In this document: positions 1-5,928 of the stretch, piece after piece
How positions within the stretch are numbered: position 1 is the stretch's first letter
Layout of the letters: each line of letters opens with the position of its first letter
Assembly: GCA_003523085.1 (NCBI GenBank)
Contig: DPHD01000081.1
Coordinates: 9,427-17,868 of the forward strand
Source: Oceanospirillaceae bacterium
GTDB taxonomy: Bacteria > Pseudomonadota > Gammaproteobacteria > Pseudomonadales > Balneatricaceae
Direction: 5' to 3'
Length of the DNA: 8,442 nt
Program-made: the position numbers and the translations under genes
Notes under the pieces: generated by a model
Told to the model about the DNA's origin: nothing
The model's database searches: none
What the model saw: the letters and a program-made list of their open reading frames with translations, nothing else

Positions 1-15
1 TATTGAGAAAAAGCT

Positions 16-654
16 ATGGCACTACAATTTGAAATCATTCCGGTCACACCGTTTCAGCAAAACTGCAGTTTGGTGTGGTGTGACGAAACTCAAGAAGCCG
101 CGTTAGTTGACCCAGGTGGTGAATTACCGCGCTTGTTAGAACGTGTAGCGGCTCATGGTTTGAACCTCACTCAAATTCTGCTCACCCACGCCCACATAGA
201 TCATGCCGGTGCAGCGGGGCAGTTGTCAGAAGACAAAGACTTACCCATTATTGGACCCCACGAAGGGGATCAGTTTTGGATAGATGGCTTGGCTGATCAA
301 AGTCGGATGTTCCAGTTTCCAGAAGCTAAGCCATTTGTGCCCACACGTTGGTTGCATCAAGGTGACCAAGTTGCTGTAGGTCATCAAACCATGGACGTAC
401 TTCATTGCCCTGGCCATACACCCGGTCACGTCGTGTTTCACCATCAAGCCCAAGGACTGTTGTTTGTGGGAGACGTGTTGTTTCAAGGCTCAATAGGCCG
501 TACGGATTTCCCGCAAGGTGATCACGCAACCTTAATTGATGCCATTAAAACCAAGCTCTTGGTATTGGACGACCCCGTTGAGTTTGTTCCCGGCCACGGC
601 CCTATGTCGACCATCGGTGCAGAGCGCCGCAGCAACCCTTTTTTGCAAAACTAA
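16..654 (+). CDS. MBL-fold metallo-hydrolase, YcbL / glyoxalase II-like
   Basis: 212-residue cytoplasmic hydrolase of the metallo-beta-lactamase fold; no signal peptide or membrane segment. The first metal motif THAHIDHAG supplies H58, H60, D62 and H63. Further ligands are H134 in CPGHTPGH, D153 in FVGDVLF and H194 in VPGHGP, so the full binuclear metal site is present. The length and the GSIGRTDFP segment fit the short YcbL subgroup, which lacks the C-terminal substrate domain of true glyoxalase II. Family members are annotated as S-lactoylglutathione hydrolases or as general MBL hydrolases; the substrate here is inferred, not shown. The ATG is preceded by a purine-rich GAGAAAAAG. The gene stands alone: the next genes are on the opposite strand and end towards it. 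Confidence 0.9.
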   Translation: MALQFEIIPVTPFQQNCSLVWCDETQEAALVDPGGELPRLLERVAAHGLNLTQILLTHAHIDHAGAAGQLSEDKDLPIIGPHEGDQFWIDGLADQSRMFQFPEAKPFVPTRWLHQGDQVAVGHQTMDVLHCPGHTPGHVVFHHQAQGLLFVGDVLFQGSIGRTDFPQGDHATLIDAIKTKLLVLDDPVEFVPGHGPMSTIGAERRSNPFLQN

Positions 655-666
655 AGGTGAACGGAG

Positions 667-893
667 CTAAGGCCTTTTGTTTGGTTTTTGGCGGTTAGGG
701 AATACTGCATGAATGACAATCTGATTGGGCTCGATTGTATAAAATATACCATAGGGGAAGCGCTTAATTAACGCGCGTCTATAGTTAGAATAACAAATAG
801 CATTGATTTTTGGGTGCTGCTGAAAAGTGTTTATGGCATCTTGCATCGAGTCTAAGAATCGTCCGTAGCTCGATCAGTATAATAAACTTTCAC
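667..893 (-). pseudogene. Decayed ParE/RelE-family toxin, internal deletion and frame shift
   Basis: Remnant of the toxin of a type II toxin-antitoxin module. A GTG start (893-891) opens a short frame, VKVYYTDRATDDS, that ends at TAG after 13 codons. The frame shifted by one base then continues as YGRFLDSMQDAINTF and runs to the stop at 669-667; it includes RRALIKRFPYGIFYTI and IVIHAVFPNRQKP. These C-terminal blocks are typical of the ParE/RelE fold (RRFPYxIxY followed by a strand ending in H/AVxHxxR). Roughly 18-20 codons that should join the two parts (the helical EWYE region) are missing, so I infer a deletion that also broke the frame. The remnant follows the antitoxin relic with a TAG/GTG overlap. 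It should give no functional toxin. Confidence 0.75.
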
Positions 894-928
894 TAGTTTT
901 CGCCGATGAGCCCTTTATGGACCTGATC

Positions 929-1114
929 CTAGTCATGGAGCGCTTGAGGGTTTTCTAGCTCACTAGCGGCGCGGCTGTCCAGTTCGTTTTTTTGCCATTC
1001 TTCTAACGACCGTTGCTGTTCTGCTAGACTAATTGAATCCCACACATCTTCCACAAGAGTTAGTTTTTCATCTTGGCTTAGTTGTTCGATGCTGTGTTTG
1101 AGCTGTTCTTGCAT
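929..1114 (-). pseudogene. Truncated PF09720-like addiction-module antitoxin
   Basis: A 61-residue product starting at the ATG at 1114, MQEQLKHSIEQLSQDEKLTLVED. An upstream in-frame extension to 1174 exists, but the start near AAAGAG is more family-like. The pattern LSxxEKLxLVEDxWDSI, then EEWQKNELDSR, then ENPQALHD, matches the 'putative addiction module component' antitoxins (PF09720/TIGR02574). In that family the C-terminus continues with a conserved W..V...L block. Here the codon after HD is TAG (931-929), and reading through it gives DQVHKGLIGEN and then a second TAG at 895-893. This looks like a TGG-to-TAG nonsense change that removes the last 12 residues, the part expected to contact the toxin. 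It could still make a short protein, but its toxin partner is broken as well. Confidence 0.7.
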
Positions 1115-1163
1115 CTGATGCTCTTTTACCGACTTAGTATCCTTTAAGACTAAACTGTTGTAC

Positions 1164-1688
1164 CTAAAAGTCAATATGGTGTAGTTGCTCTATGCCTTGC
1201 TTTCGGTCCTCGAAGAAGCGCTTGAGGGTTTGGGTTACGGTGCCAAAGGCAATGTCATGCCAAGGTATATCGGCTTCGTCATAGAGTTCTACTGCTAGGC
1301 TTTCGGGGCCAGAACCATATTCTGCGACGGTCATGTGAGCGAGATAAAACACATGTACTTGGTTGCCTTTAGGCAAATTACAGACGCTAAATAACGGGCC
1401 TAATTCTGGGCTAGCATAGGCTTCTTCAAAGGTTTCCCTAAGGGCTGCTTGTTGGGTGGTTTCTCCGTTCTCCATAAAGCCTGCAGGCAGGGTCCAATAC
1501 CCAAGCCGTGGTTCAATGGCTCGTTTACATAAGAGTACCTTGTCTTCAAAAACTGGAATTGTGCCTGCGATAATACGAGGGTTTTCATAAAAAATGAACT
1601 CGCATTTGTCACAGACATAGCGGTGGCGGTTATCACCTTGAGGAATAACTAAGCTCACGGTCGCACTACAATGGCCACAAAATTTCAT
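1164..1688 (-). CDS. Nudix hydrolase with N-terminal zinc ribbon
   Basis: A 174-residue cytoplasmic Nudix pyrophosphohydrolase starting MKFCGHC. An in-frame GTG at 1709 would add seven residues with no better ribosome site. A zinc ribbon is formed by C4, C7, C26 and C29 (CGHC and CDKC), as in the NudC-like and related zinc-ribbon Nudix proteins. The Nudix domain follows: WTLPAGFMENGE from about residue 65, then RETFEEAYA at about 84-92. The box has all catalytic Glu/Arg residues, but Tyr replaces the usual final Gly, a position that is not catalytic. Substrates in the family are dinucleotide or nucleotide-sugar diphosphates; the actual one cannot be read from sequence. At about 174 residues it is much shorter than NudC (about 257). 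The gene diverges from the second Nudix gene at 1777 and lies upstream of the toxin-antitoxin relic. Confidence 0.88.
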   Translation of the reverse strand: MKFCGHCSATVSLVIPQGDNRHRYVCDKCEFIFYENPRIIAGTIPVFEDKVLLCKRAIEPRLGYWTLPAGFMENGETTQQAALRETFEEAYASPELGPLFSVCNLPKGNQVHVFYLAHMTVAEYGSGPESLAVELYDEADIPWHDIAFGTVTQTLKRFFEDRKQGIEQLHHIDF

Positions 1689-1719
1689 GATATTTGTTGG
1701 ATGCCTCACTTAAATGATT

Positions 1720-1739
1720 AGTTTATTGTAAGATAAACT
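1720..1739. repeat. 7-bp inverted repeat between divergent Nudix genes
   Basis: AGTTTAT (1720-1726), a six-base spacer, then ATAAACT (1733-1739): a perfect dyad. It covers the predicted minus-strand -10 and the plus-strand -35, so it is a candidate operator acting on both Nudix genes. No regulator gene is visible nearby. Confidence 0.4.
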
Positions 1740-1753
1740 CACGTCACTATAAA
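1725..1753 (-). promoter_or_regulatory. Predicted promoter of the zinc-ribbon Nudix gene
   Basis: Minus strand: -35 TTTATA (1753-1748), 17-bp spacer, -10 TACAAT (1730-1725). The -10 matches the sigma-70 consensus at 5 of 6 positions. The predicted start near 1718 leaves a leader of about 30 nt before the ATG at 1688. The -35 occupies the same six bases as the plus-strand -10. Confidence 0.4.
1726..1753 (+). promoter_or_regulatory. Predicted promoter of the nudL-like gene
   Basis: Plus strand: -35 TTGTAA (1726-1731), 16-bp spacer, -10 TATAAA (1748-1753). The predicted start is close to 1760, which would leave only about 17 nt of leader and place the AAGGAG at 1755-1760 at or before the transcript's 5' end. 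Either this promoter is not the one used or translation starts without that ribosome site. Confidence 0.35.
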
Positions 1754-1776
1754 CAAGGAGTTGTAGATCCAACCTA

Positions 1777-2370
1777 ATGCATGATTTTATTGCCCAAAAA
1801 TTTGTTCAATACCAACCTAGAAGCGTCAATGCTGAGTTGCAGACACCAGCGGCCGTGTTAGTGGCAATCACTGACGATATGGCTAATCCCGAAGTGATAT
1901 TAACGCGGCGGGCAGAACACCTGCCAACCCATAAGGGCCAGATTGCCTTCCCTGGCGGTAAAGCGGAACCAGAAGATGTAGATCTAGTGGCTACAGCACT
2001 GAGGGAAGCCTTTGAAGAAGTTGCGCTTAAGCCAGAGCTGGTGAAAGTTGTGGGGTCAATGGGGCAAGTGTTATCAAGGCAAGGGTTTGTGGTGACGCCT
2101 ATTGTTGGGGTAGTGCCAGCTTCAGTCGTCAGCCAACTAAAGCCCAATTTAGGCGAACTGGATAGAATATTTACCGTGCCCATACATTTTTTAACCGATA
2201 GTAAGCCAGTCATGGACCTGCTACCACTCGCTGCTGGGGTTAAGCAGGTGCCAAGTTTTTATTATGACGAGTATCGAATCTGGGGTATGACAGCGTTTAT
2301 TTTGGCTGAGCTAGTCAACTTGGCGTTTGACGGGCGTATTGATCTATATAAAGACAGTGGCCCGGTTTGA
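1777..2370 (+). CDS. nudL: NudL-type CoA pyrophosphatase (Nudix family)
   Basis: 197-residue Nudix hydrolase of the UPF0035/NudL group, which cleaves coenzyme A and its derivatives to phosphopantetheine and 3',5'-ADP. The group signature RAEHLPTHKGQIAFPGGK is at residues 45-62 and is followed by the Nudix helix TALREAFEEVAL (about 73-84). As in E. coli NudL, the loop between GG and RE is longer than in the standard Nudix box and the last Gly is Ala. Downstream, GFVVTPIVGVVP matches the family's conserved strand. It is cytoplasmic, with no signal or membrane segments. AAGGAG lies 16 bases before the ATG, which is far, but MHDF is the first in-frame ATG. Only 30 bases separate it from the deacetylase gene, so the two are probably co-transcribed. 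Confidence 0.9.
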   Translation: MHDFIAQKFVQYQPRSVNAELQTPAAVLVAITDDMANPEVILTRRAEHLPTHKGQIAFPGGKAEPEDVDLVATALREAFEEVALKPELVKVVGSMGQVLSRQGFVVTPIVGVVPASVVSQLKPNLGELDRIFTVPIHFLTDSKPVMDLLPLAAGVKQVPSFYYDEYRIWGMTAFILAELVNLAFDGRIDLYKDSGPV

Positions 2371-2400
2371 ATCGACCGTTCGGGAGGCTAAGATATTGAA

Positions 2401-3432
2401 ATGAAAACGATTTACAGCGAAGAGCATAAACTACGAGACTCCAAAACCGAGCTTTCTGGCGGTCAGTTGGTGCCCCCGTTCGAATGTCCTGTACGGGCTG
2501 AATATGTGGTCGACGAACTCAAGCGCCGACAAGTAGGGGGTATTATCCTGCCACAGCGGTTTGATAAATCGCGTCTATTGCGGGTTCATGATGCAAATTA
2601 TTTACAGTTTTTGGAAACCTGCTGGATTGATTGGCAGGCCGCTGGGTATAAAGGTGAAGCCATCGCCACGTGTGCGCCATCACGACGTATGACACGGGAC
2701 GTACCGCCTAGAGAAATAGATGGGCGCATTGGCTACTATTGCCTTGCTGCAGAAACCTCAATCAACGGAGGCACCTGGGAGGCTGCATACTTGGCCGCCG
2801 ATGTGGCTTTAACCGGAGCCGATTTAATCAGCGCTGGCAATAAGTCCGCCTTTTCGCTGTGTCGCCCACCGGGACACCATGCAGCAGTCGACATGTTTGG
2901 CGGCTACTGTTTTATTAATAACGCAGCCGTTGCGGCGCAGGCAATGCTAGATGATGGCGCCACCAGAGTGGCTATTTTGGATGTGGACTTTCATCATGGC
3001 AATGGTACTCAGTCCATTTTTTATGATCGCAGCGACGTCTTGTTTTGTTCGCTTCACGGCGACCCTATGGACGCGTTTCCCTACTATTTGGGTGGCGACG
3101 ATGAATTAGGCCAAGGTCAGGGCCATGGTTATAATCGTAATTATTCACTGCCGCCTGGCACCACCTATAATGTGTGGTCGAGTGCGTTAGATGATGCCCT
3201 TAAAAATATTACTGAGTTTGGCGCAGATGCACTCATTGTGTCTCTGGGTGTTGATACGTTTGAGCATGACCCCATCTCCTTTTTTAAGCTGAAAAGTGAT
3301 GACTTTACTCATTATGGTGCTAAAATTGCGGCGCTAAAAATACCCACTCTTTTTGTTATGGAAGGCGGTTACGCGGTGGAAGAAATTGGAGTTAACGTAG
3401 TCAACGTGCTGGAGGGTTTTGATGATGCATGA
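2401..3432 (+). CDS. Acetylpolyamine amidohydrolase-like deacetylase (histone deacetylase family)
   Basis: 343-residue zinc deacetylase of the arginase/deacetylase fold, closest in pattern to the Mycoplana acetylpolyamine amidohydrolase (APAH), which removes acetyl groups from acetylated putrescine, cadaverine and spermidine. The opening YSEEHKLRDSKTELSGG, the SLHGDP segment followed by FPYYLGG, and SLGVDTFEHDP are APAH-type. Catalytic His pair H159-H160 (PPGHHA), zinc ligands D196, H198 (DVDFHHG) and D285, and the transition-state Tyr Y324 (EGGY) are all present. Each lies one residue after the position I recall for Mycoplana APAH. E17 and E118 match acidic residues implicated there in polyamine binding at the dimer interface (from memory). 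A GGGAGG ends 13 bases before the ATG. The last codons overlap the DUF1289 gene. The polyamine substrate is inferred by family; other small acetylated substrates are possible. Confidence 0.88.
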   Translation: MKTIYSEEHKLRDSKTELSGGQLVPPFECPVRAEYVVDELKRRQVGGIILPQRFDKSRLLRVHDANYLQFLETCWIDWQAAGYKGEAIATCAPSRRMTRDVPPREIDGRIGYYCLAAETSINGGTWEAAYLAADVALTGADLISAGNKSAFSLCRPPGHHAAVDMFGGYCFINNAAVAAQAMLDDGATRVAILDVDFHHGNGTQSIFYDRSDVLFCSLHGDPMDAFPYYLGGDDELGQGQGHGYNRNYSLPPGTTYNVWSSALDDALKNITEFGADALIVSLGVDTFEHDPISFFKLKSDDFTHYGAKIAALKIPTLFVMEGGYAVEEIGVNVVNVLEGFDDA

Positions 3433-3622
3433 ACGTCCCGTAGCATCACCATGTGTTAACGTATGTTACTTAGATGATCAGGATATTTGCCAAGGCTGTT
3501 ACCGCTCTGGTGAAGAGATAACCGCGTGGATGCGGTTAGACAACGATGGCCGTAAGCAAGTGCTAGCCAAAGTGCGCGAACGCGAATTGGCTAGCCCCTT
3601 TGTGACTATCGTTAAGACTTAG
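3422..3622 (+). CDS. DUF1289 four-cysteine small protein (YdhL-like)
   Basis: 66-residue protein with the DUF1289 pattern: SPCVNVCYLDDQDICQGCYR puts cysteines at 11, 15, 23 and 26, followed by EEITAWMRL. The family is often labelled a predicted Fe-S or metal-binding protein; its function is not known. Two adjacent ATGs (3422 and 3425) lie 6 and 9 bases after GGAGG (3411-3415), which sits inside the end of the deacetylase gene; a TTG at 3419 is less likely. The gene overlaps the deacetylase by about 11 bases, indicating translational coupling. Its stop codon overlaps the stop of the convergent corB-like gene. Confidence 0.85.
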   Translation: MMHERPVASPCVNVCYLDDQDICQGCYRSGEEITAWMRLDNDGRKQVLAKVRERELASPFVTIVKT

Positions 3623-4896
3623 TGCACTTCATCTTTGGGAACTTCGAGTTTCTGCAAGCGTACGGTTTTTATGAAGTTATCGCGGATTTGTACGGTTTCC
3701 AAATGGTACTCACCTAAGCGTAAACACACATTAAACTGTGGAATTTCTTCCAAACGTTCAGTAATCAAACCGTTCAAGGTCTTGGGTCCGTCAATCGGCA
3801 AAGTCCATTTGAGGGCTTTATTGATGTCCCGTACAGTGGTGGTGCCATCGATAAAGAAGGAGCCATCTTCTTGCGGGTGGATGTCTTCGTTTTCATGGTC
3901 CTGTTCTTCGGCCATGTCACCTACGATTTCTTCTAATATGTCTTCTAGGGTGGTTAAACCTTGGATGTCGCCGTATTCATCGACTACCAAACCTACCCAC
4001 TGTTTGCGCTTCTGAAAGTTGAGTAGTTGGGTGTTAAGTGGCGTGCTTTCCGGCACAAAGTATGGCTCCCTAGCTAAGGCTAAAAACTCCTCTTTGCTGG
4101 GATTATTAGCATGTAACAGCGGTAATATTTGGCGTACATGCACAATGCCCACCACATTGTTGAGTTCTTCTTCGTACAAAGGTAGGCGTGTATGGGGGCT
4201 TTGGCTGATGGTCCTGAGTATGGTGGCGATGTCGTCTTCGATATCGATGCCGACAATCTCGTTGCGCGGAATCATGATGTCTTCCACTGTCACCGTGTCT
4301 AAGTCCAAAATACTTAATAACATGGATTGGTTGCGTCGAGGAATGAGCGCGCCCGCTTCATGCACAATAGTGCGCAGTTCTTCGGCACTTAAGTGGTCGT
4401 TAGCCTTGGCGGCGGCATTAAAGCCTAATAGGCGTAACAAGCCATTACAGATGGTGTTAACTATCCATACAAAAGGGTATAGCAGTTTGAGCAGCGGTGA
4501 CAAAATCAGGGAAGCAGGAAACGCTACTTGTTCTGGTTTAATGGCCGCCACAGTTTTGGGTGTGACTTCGGCAAAGATTAAGATCACCAAGGTCAACATG
4601 GCAGTCGCCACAGCTACGCCTGCGTCGCCCATTAGCCGCAACGCAATCATGGTGGCAATGGCAGAGGCTAGAATGTTAACAAAATTGTTACCAATCAGAA
4701 TTACGCCAATCAGACGATCAGGTCTGTCGAGCAATTTACTGGCACGCATCGCGCCGCGATGTTTTTGTTTAACCAGGTGGCGCAGGCGATAGCGGTTAAG
4801 AGACATCATGCCAGTTTCGGAGCTGGAGAAGAATGCCGACAATAAAATCAGGAAGGCTAAGCTAGCAAATAAATAGCTTATGGGAATTTCGCTCAA
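3619..4896 (-). CDS. corB: CorB/YfjD-like CNNM-CBS transporter-associated protein
   Basis: 425-residue inner-membrane protein of the HlyC/CorC (CNNM) group, linked to Mg2+ and Co2+ handling. Order: CNNM domain with three or four membrane segments (about 7-24, 62-86, 93-112, 128-155) including SSSETGMMSLNRYRLRHL and FAEVTPKT; two CBS domains (about 205-325; IMIPRNEIVGIDIE and VVDEYGDIQGLTTLEDILEE); then an acidic linker and a CorC_HlyC domain (about 340-415). The start is TTG: the first in-frame ATG lies deep inside the SETGMM motif, and a TTG start places SETGMM as far from the N-terminus as in E. coli YfjD. Lower-confidence alternative: another non-ATG start just upstream. A promoter with a dyad lies directly upstream, and ypjD is next on the same strand, as in E. 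coli. The TAA overlaps the TAG of the DUF1289 gene. Confidence 0.9.
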   Translation of the reverse strand: MSEIPISYLFASLAFLILLSAFFSSSETGMMSLNRYRLRHLVKQKHRGAMRASKLLDRPDRLIGVILIGNNFVNILASAIATMIALRLMGDAGVAVATAMLTLVILIFAEVTPKTVAAIKPEQVAFPASLILSPLLKLLYPFVWIVNTICNGLLRLLGFNAAAKANDHLSAEELRTIVHEAGALIPRRNQSMLLSILDLDTVTVEDIMIPRNEIVGIDIEDDIATILRTISQSPHTRLPLYEEELNNVVGIVHVRQILPLLHANNPSKEEFLALAREPYFVPESTPLNTQLLNFQKRKQWVGLVVDEYGDIQGLTTLEDILEEIVGDMAEEQDHENEDIHPQEDGSFFIDGTTTVRDINKALKWTLPIDGPKTLNGLITERLEEIPQFNVCLRLGEYHLETVQIRDNFIKTVRLQKLEVPKDEVH

Positions 4897-4922
4897 GGCG
4901 GTTGTAACCTCGTATCAGTTAT

Positions 4923-4949
4923 GGCTCTCAATTCTTATGCTTGAGAGCC
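4923..4949. repeat. Perfect 9-9-9 inverted repeat over the corB promoter (candidate operator)
   Basis: GGCTCTCAA (4923-4931), nine-base spacer, TTGAGAGCC (4941-4949), with no mismatch. On the minus strand one half lies in the -35/-10 spacer and the other covers the last base of the -10 and the predicted start point. No T-run follows on either strand, so it does not look like a terminator. Half-site centres are 18 bp apart, about two turns short of 21, which suits a dimeric regulator on one or adjacent faces. Confidence 0.6.
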
Positions 4950-4959
4950 TCACTGTCAA
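4931..4959 (-). promoter_or_regulatory. Predicted sigma-70 promoter of the corB-like gene
   Basis: Minus strand: perfect -35 TTGACA (4959-4954), 17-bp spacer, -10 AAGAAT (4936-4931; 4 of 6). It starts only 11 bases after the ypjD stop, so corB can be transcribed without ypjD. The leader before the TTG start would be about 27 nt. Confidence 0.6.
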
Positions 4960-4970
4960 GTGATCAAACC

Positions 4971-5753
4971 TTATAAAACGAATTCCATCACCAGCTTAGT
5001 GCCAAAAAACGCCAAGGCTAGGTTAGCAAAGCCCCATAAAGTCCAACGGATAGCCGTGCGGCCACGCCAACCTAAACGGTAATGGCCCCATAACAGAATG
5101 CTAAATATAACCCAAGCGACAAGGCTCAAAATGGTTTTGTGGGCGAGCTGTTGCGCAAATAGGTCGTCTACATACACAAAACCTGTCACCAGCGCTAAGG
5201 TGAGGAATATTTGACCTGCAGCGAGCACTTCAAACAACAAACTTTCCATAGTCTGTAAGGGCGGCAAGGTGGTGATGAAACGGGATTTTTGGTGATGTTT
5301 AAGGTGACGGTTTTGGTATATGAGTAATACCGCTTGGCAGGCCGCCACGGCAAATAAGGCATATCCCAATATAGAAGCAATAATGTGCACTAAGATGCCG
5401 TGGCTGTATTGGCGGCCTATGATGCTCGGTACGCTAACGGTATCGACTGCAATCGCTAGGGCCGCAATGGGCGCTGCAAAAATAAGTAAGTTGGCCACCG
5501 GTTTGCGTAAACTGCTGATTAAAATAACCCCAATCACGGCCCATGCGGTCAGCGATAGGGCGGCGCCTAGATCTAATAACAGCCCAGCTTGCGTGAATAA
5601 ATGGAAATACAGGTTGGCACCATGCAATCCCCAGCCCAGCATGCTGAGTAAGTAACCGCGTTTGGAGACTTGGCTTGCGCTGGCTTTGTTCTGGCTCCAG
5701 GCACTGAACAAATACAACAAGAGGGCACCAATGCCAGTGAATAATGAAATCAT
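4971..5753 (-). CDS. ypjD: YpjD inner-membrane protein, CcsA/ResC-like cytochrome c assembly family
   Basis: 260-residue integral membrane protein of PF01578 with about eight hydrophobic helices spread along the whole length. The C-terminal blocks LLWGHYRLGWRGRTAIRWTL and FFGTKLVMEFVL are close to those of gammaproteobacterial YpjD. The CcsA-type WWxxD haem-handling motif is not seen, as expected of YpjD, whose role is not settled; proximity to corB has led to suggestions of a link to divalent-metal transport. I chose the ATG at 5753 (MISLFTGIGALLLYLF) because it starts directly at the first helix as in homologues. A TTG at 5825 would add 24 polar residues. A possible promoter TTGACT (5794-5789) and TATAGA (5769-5764), 19 bp apart, would also favour the shorter form. 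The gene diverges from ffh. Confidence 0.85.
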   Translation of the reverse strand: MISLFTGIGALLLYLFSAWSQNKASASQVSKRGYLLSMLGWGLHGANLYFHLFTQAGLLLDLGAALSLTAWAVIGVILISSLRKPVANLLIFAAPIAALAIAVDTVSVPSIIGRQYSHGILVHIIASILGYALFAVAACQAVLLIYQNRHLKHHQKSRFITTLPPLQTMESLLFEVLAAGQIFLTLALVTGFVYVDDLFAQQLAHKTILSLVAWVIFSILLWGHYRLGWRGRTAIRWTLWGFANLALAFFGTKLVMEFVL

Positions 5754-5888
5754 TGCAATGTGTTCTATAAAGTAATTACAGCCATCATAGTCAAGCTGAC
5801 TGCTAATGCCTATAGCTGGCTCCAAAAAAAGGCCATATCAAGCCTAAATGGGTTTGGTTGATGTGATGTTGATTGGTGCTGCATCGGT

Positions 5889-5894
5889 TATACT
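5889..5894 (+). promoter_or_regulatory. Possible ffh promoter -10 element
   Basis: TATACT (5 of 6 to consensus) 34 bases before the ffh ATG. No good -35 sits at normal distance: TTGATT at 5869-5874 gives a 14-bp spacer, and ATGTTG at 5866-5871 gives 17 bp but is weak. Confidence 0.3.
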
Positions 5895-5928
5895 AGTGGC
5901 CTATTATTTGTGCCGCATAGAGATTCCC

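Noticed and set aside
940..1231. 14-bp direct repeat GCGCTTGAGGGTTT at 940-953 and 1218-1231
   Set aside because: It falls in coding sequence of two unrelated proteins in different frames, with no matching flanks; a single 14-mer match in 8 kb can arise by chance.
1806..2213. 135-codon minus-strand frame opposite nudL
   Set aside because: Low-complexity Ser/Thr-rich translation lying opposite a gene with a full Nudix signature; no ribosome site.
4019..4792. 257-codon plus-strand frame opposite the corB-like gene
   Set aside because: Shadow of the real gene: no family pattern, and the minus-strand protein has clear CNNM and CBS motifs over the same bases.
4923..4949. Reading the 9-9-9 dyad as a terminator of ypjD
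   Set aside because: No T-run follows on the minus strand, and a good -35 sits just before it, so a promoter/operator reading fits better.
5848..5928. 27-residue N-terminal extension of Ffh with a hydrophobic stretch (VMLIGAASVILVAYYL)
   Set aside because: Ffh starts at MFDNLTDRL throughout the family, a ribosome site precedes that ATG, and a -10-like TATACT lies in the extension. A membrane anchor on Ffh would be unprecedented and nothing else supports it.
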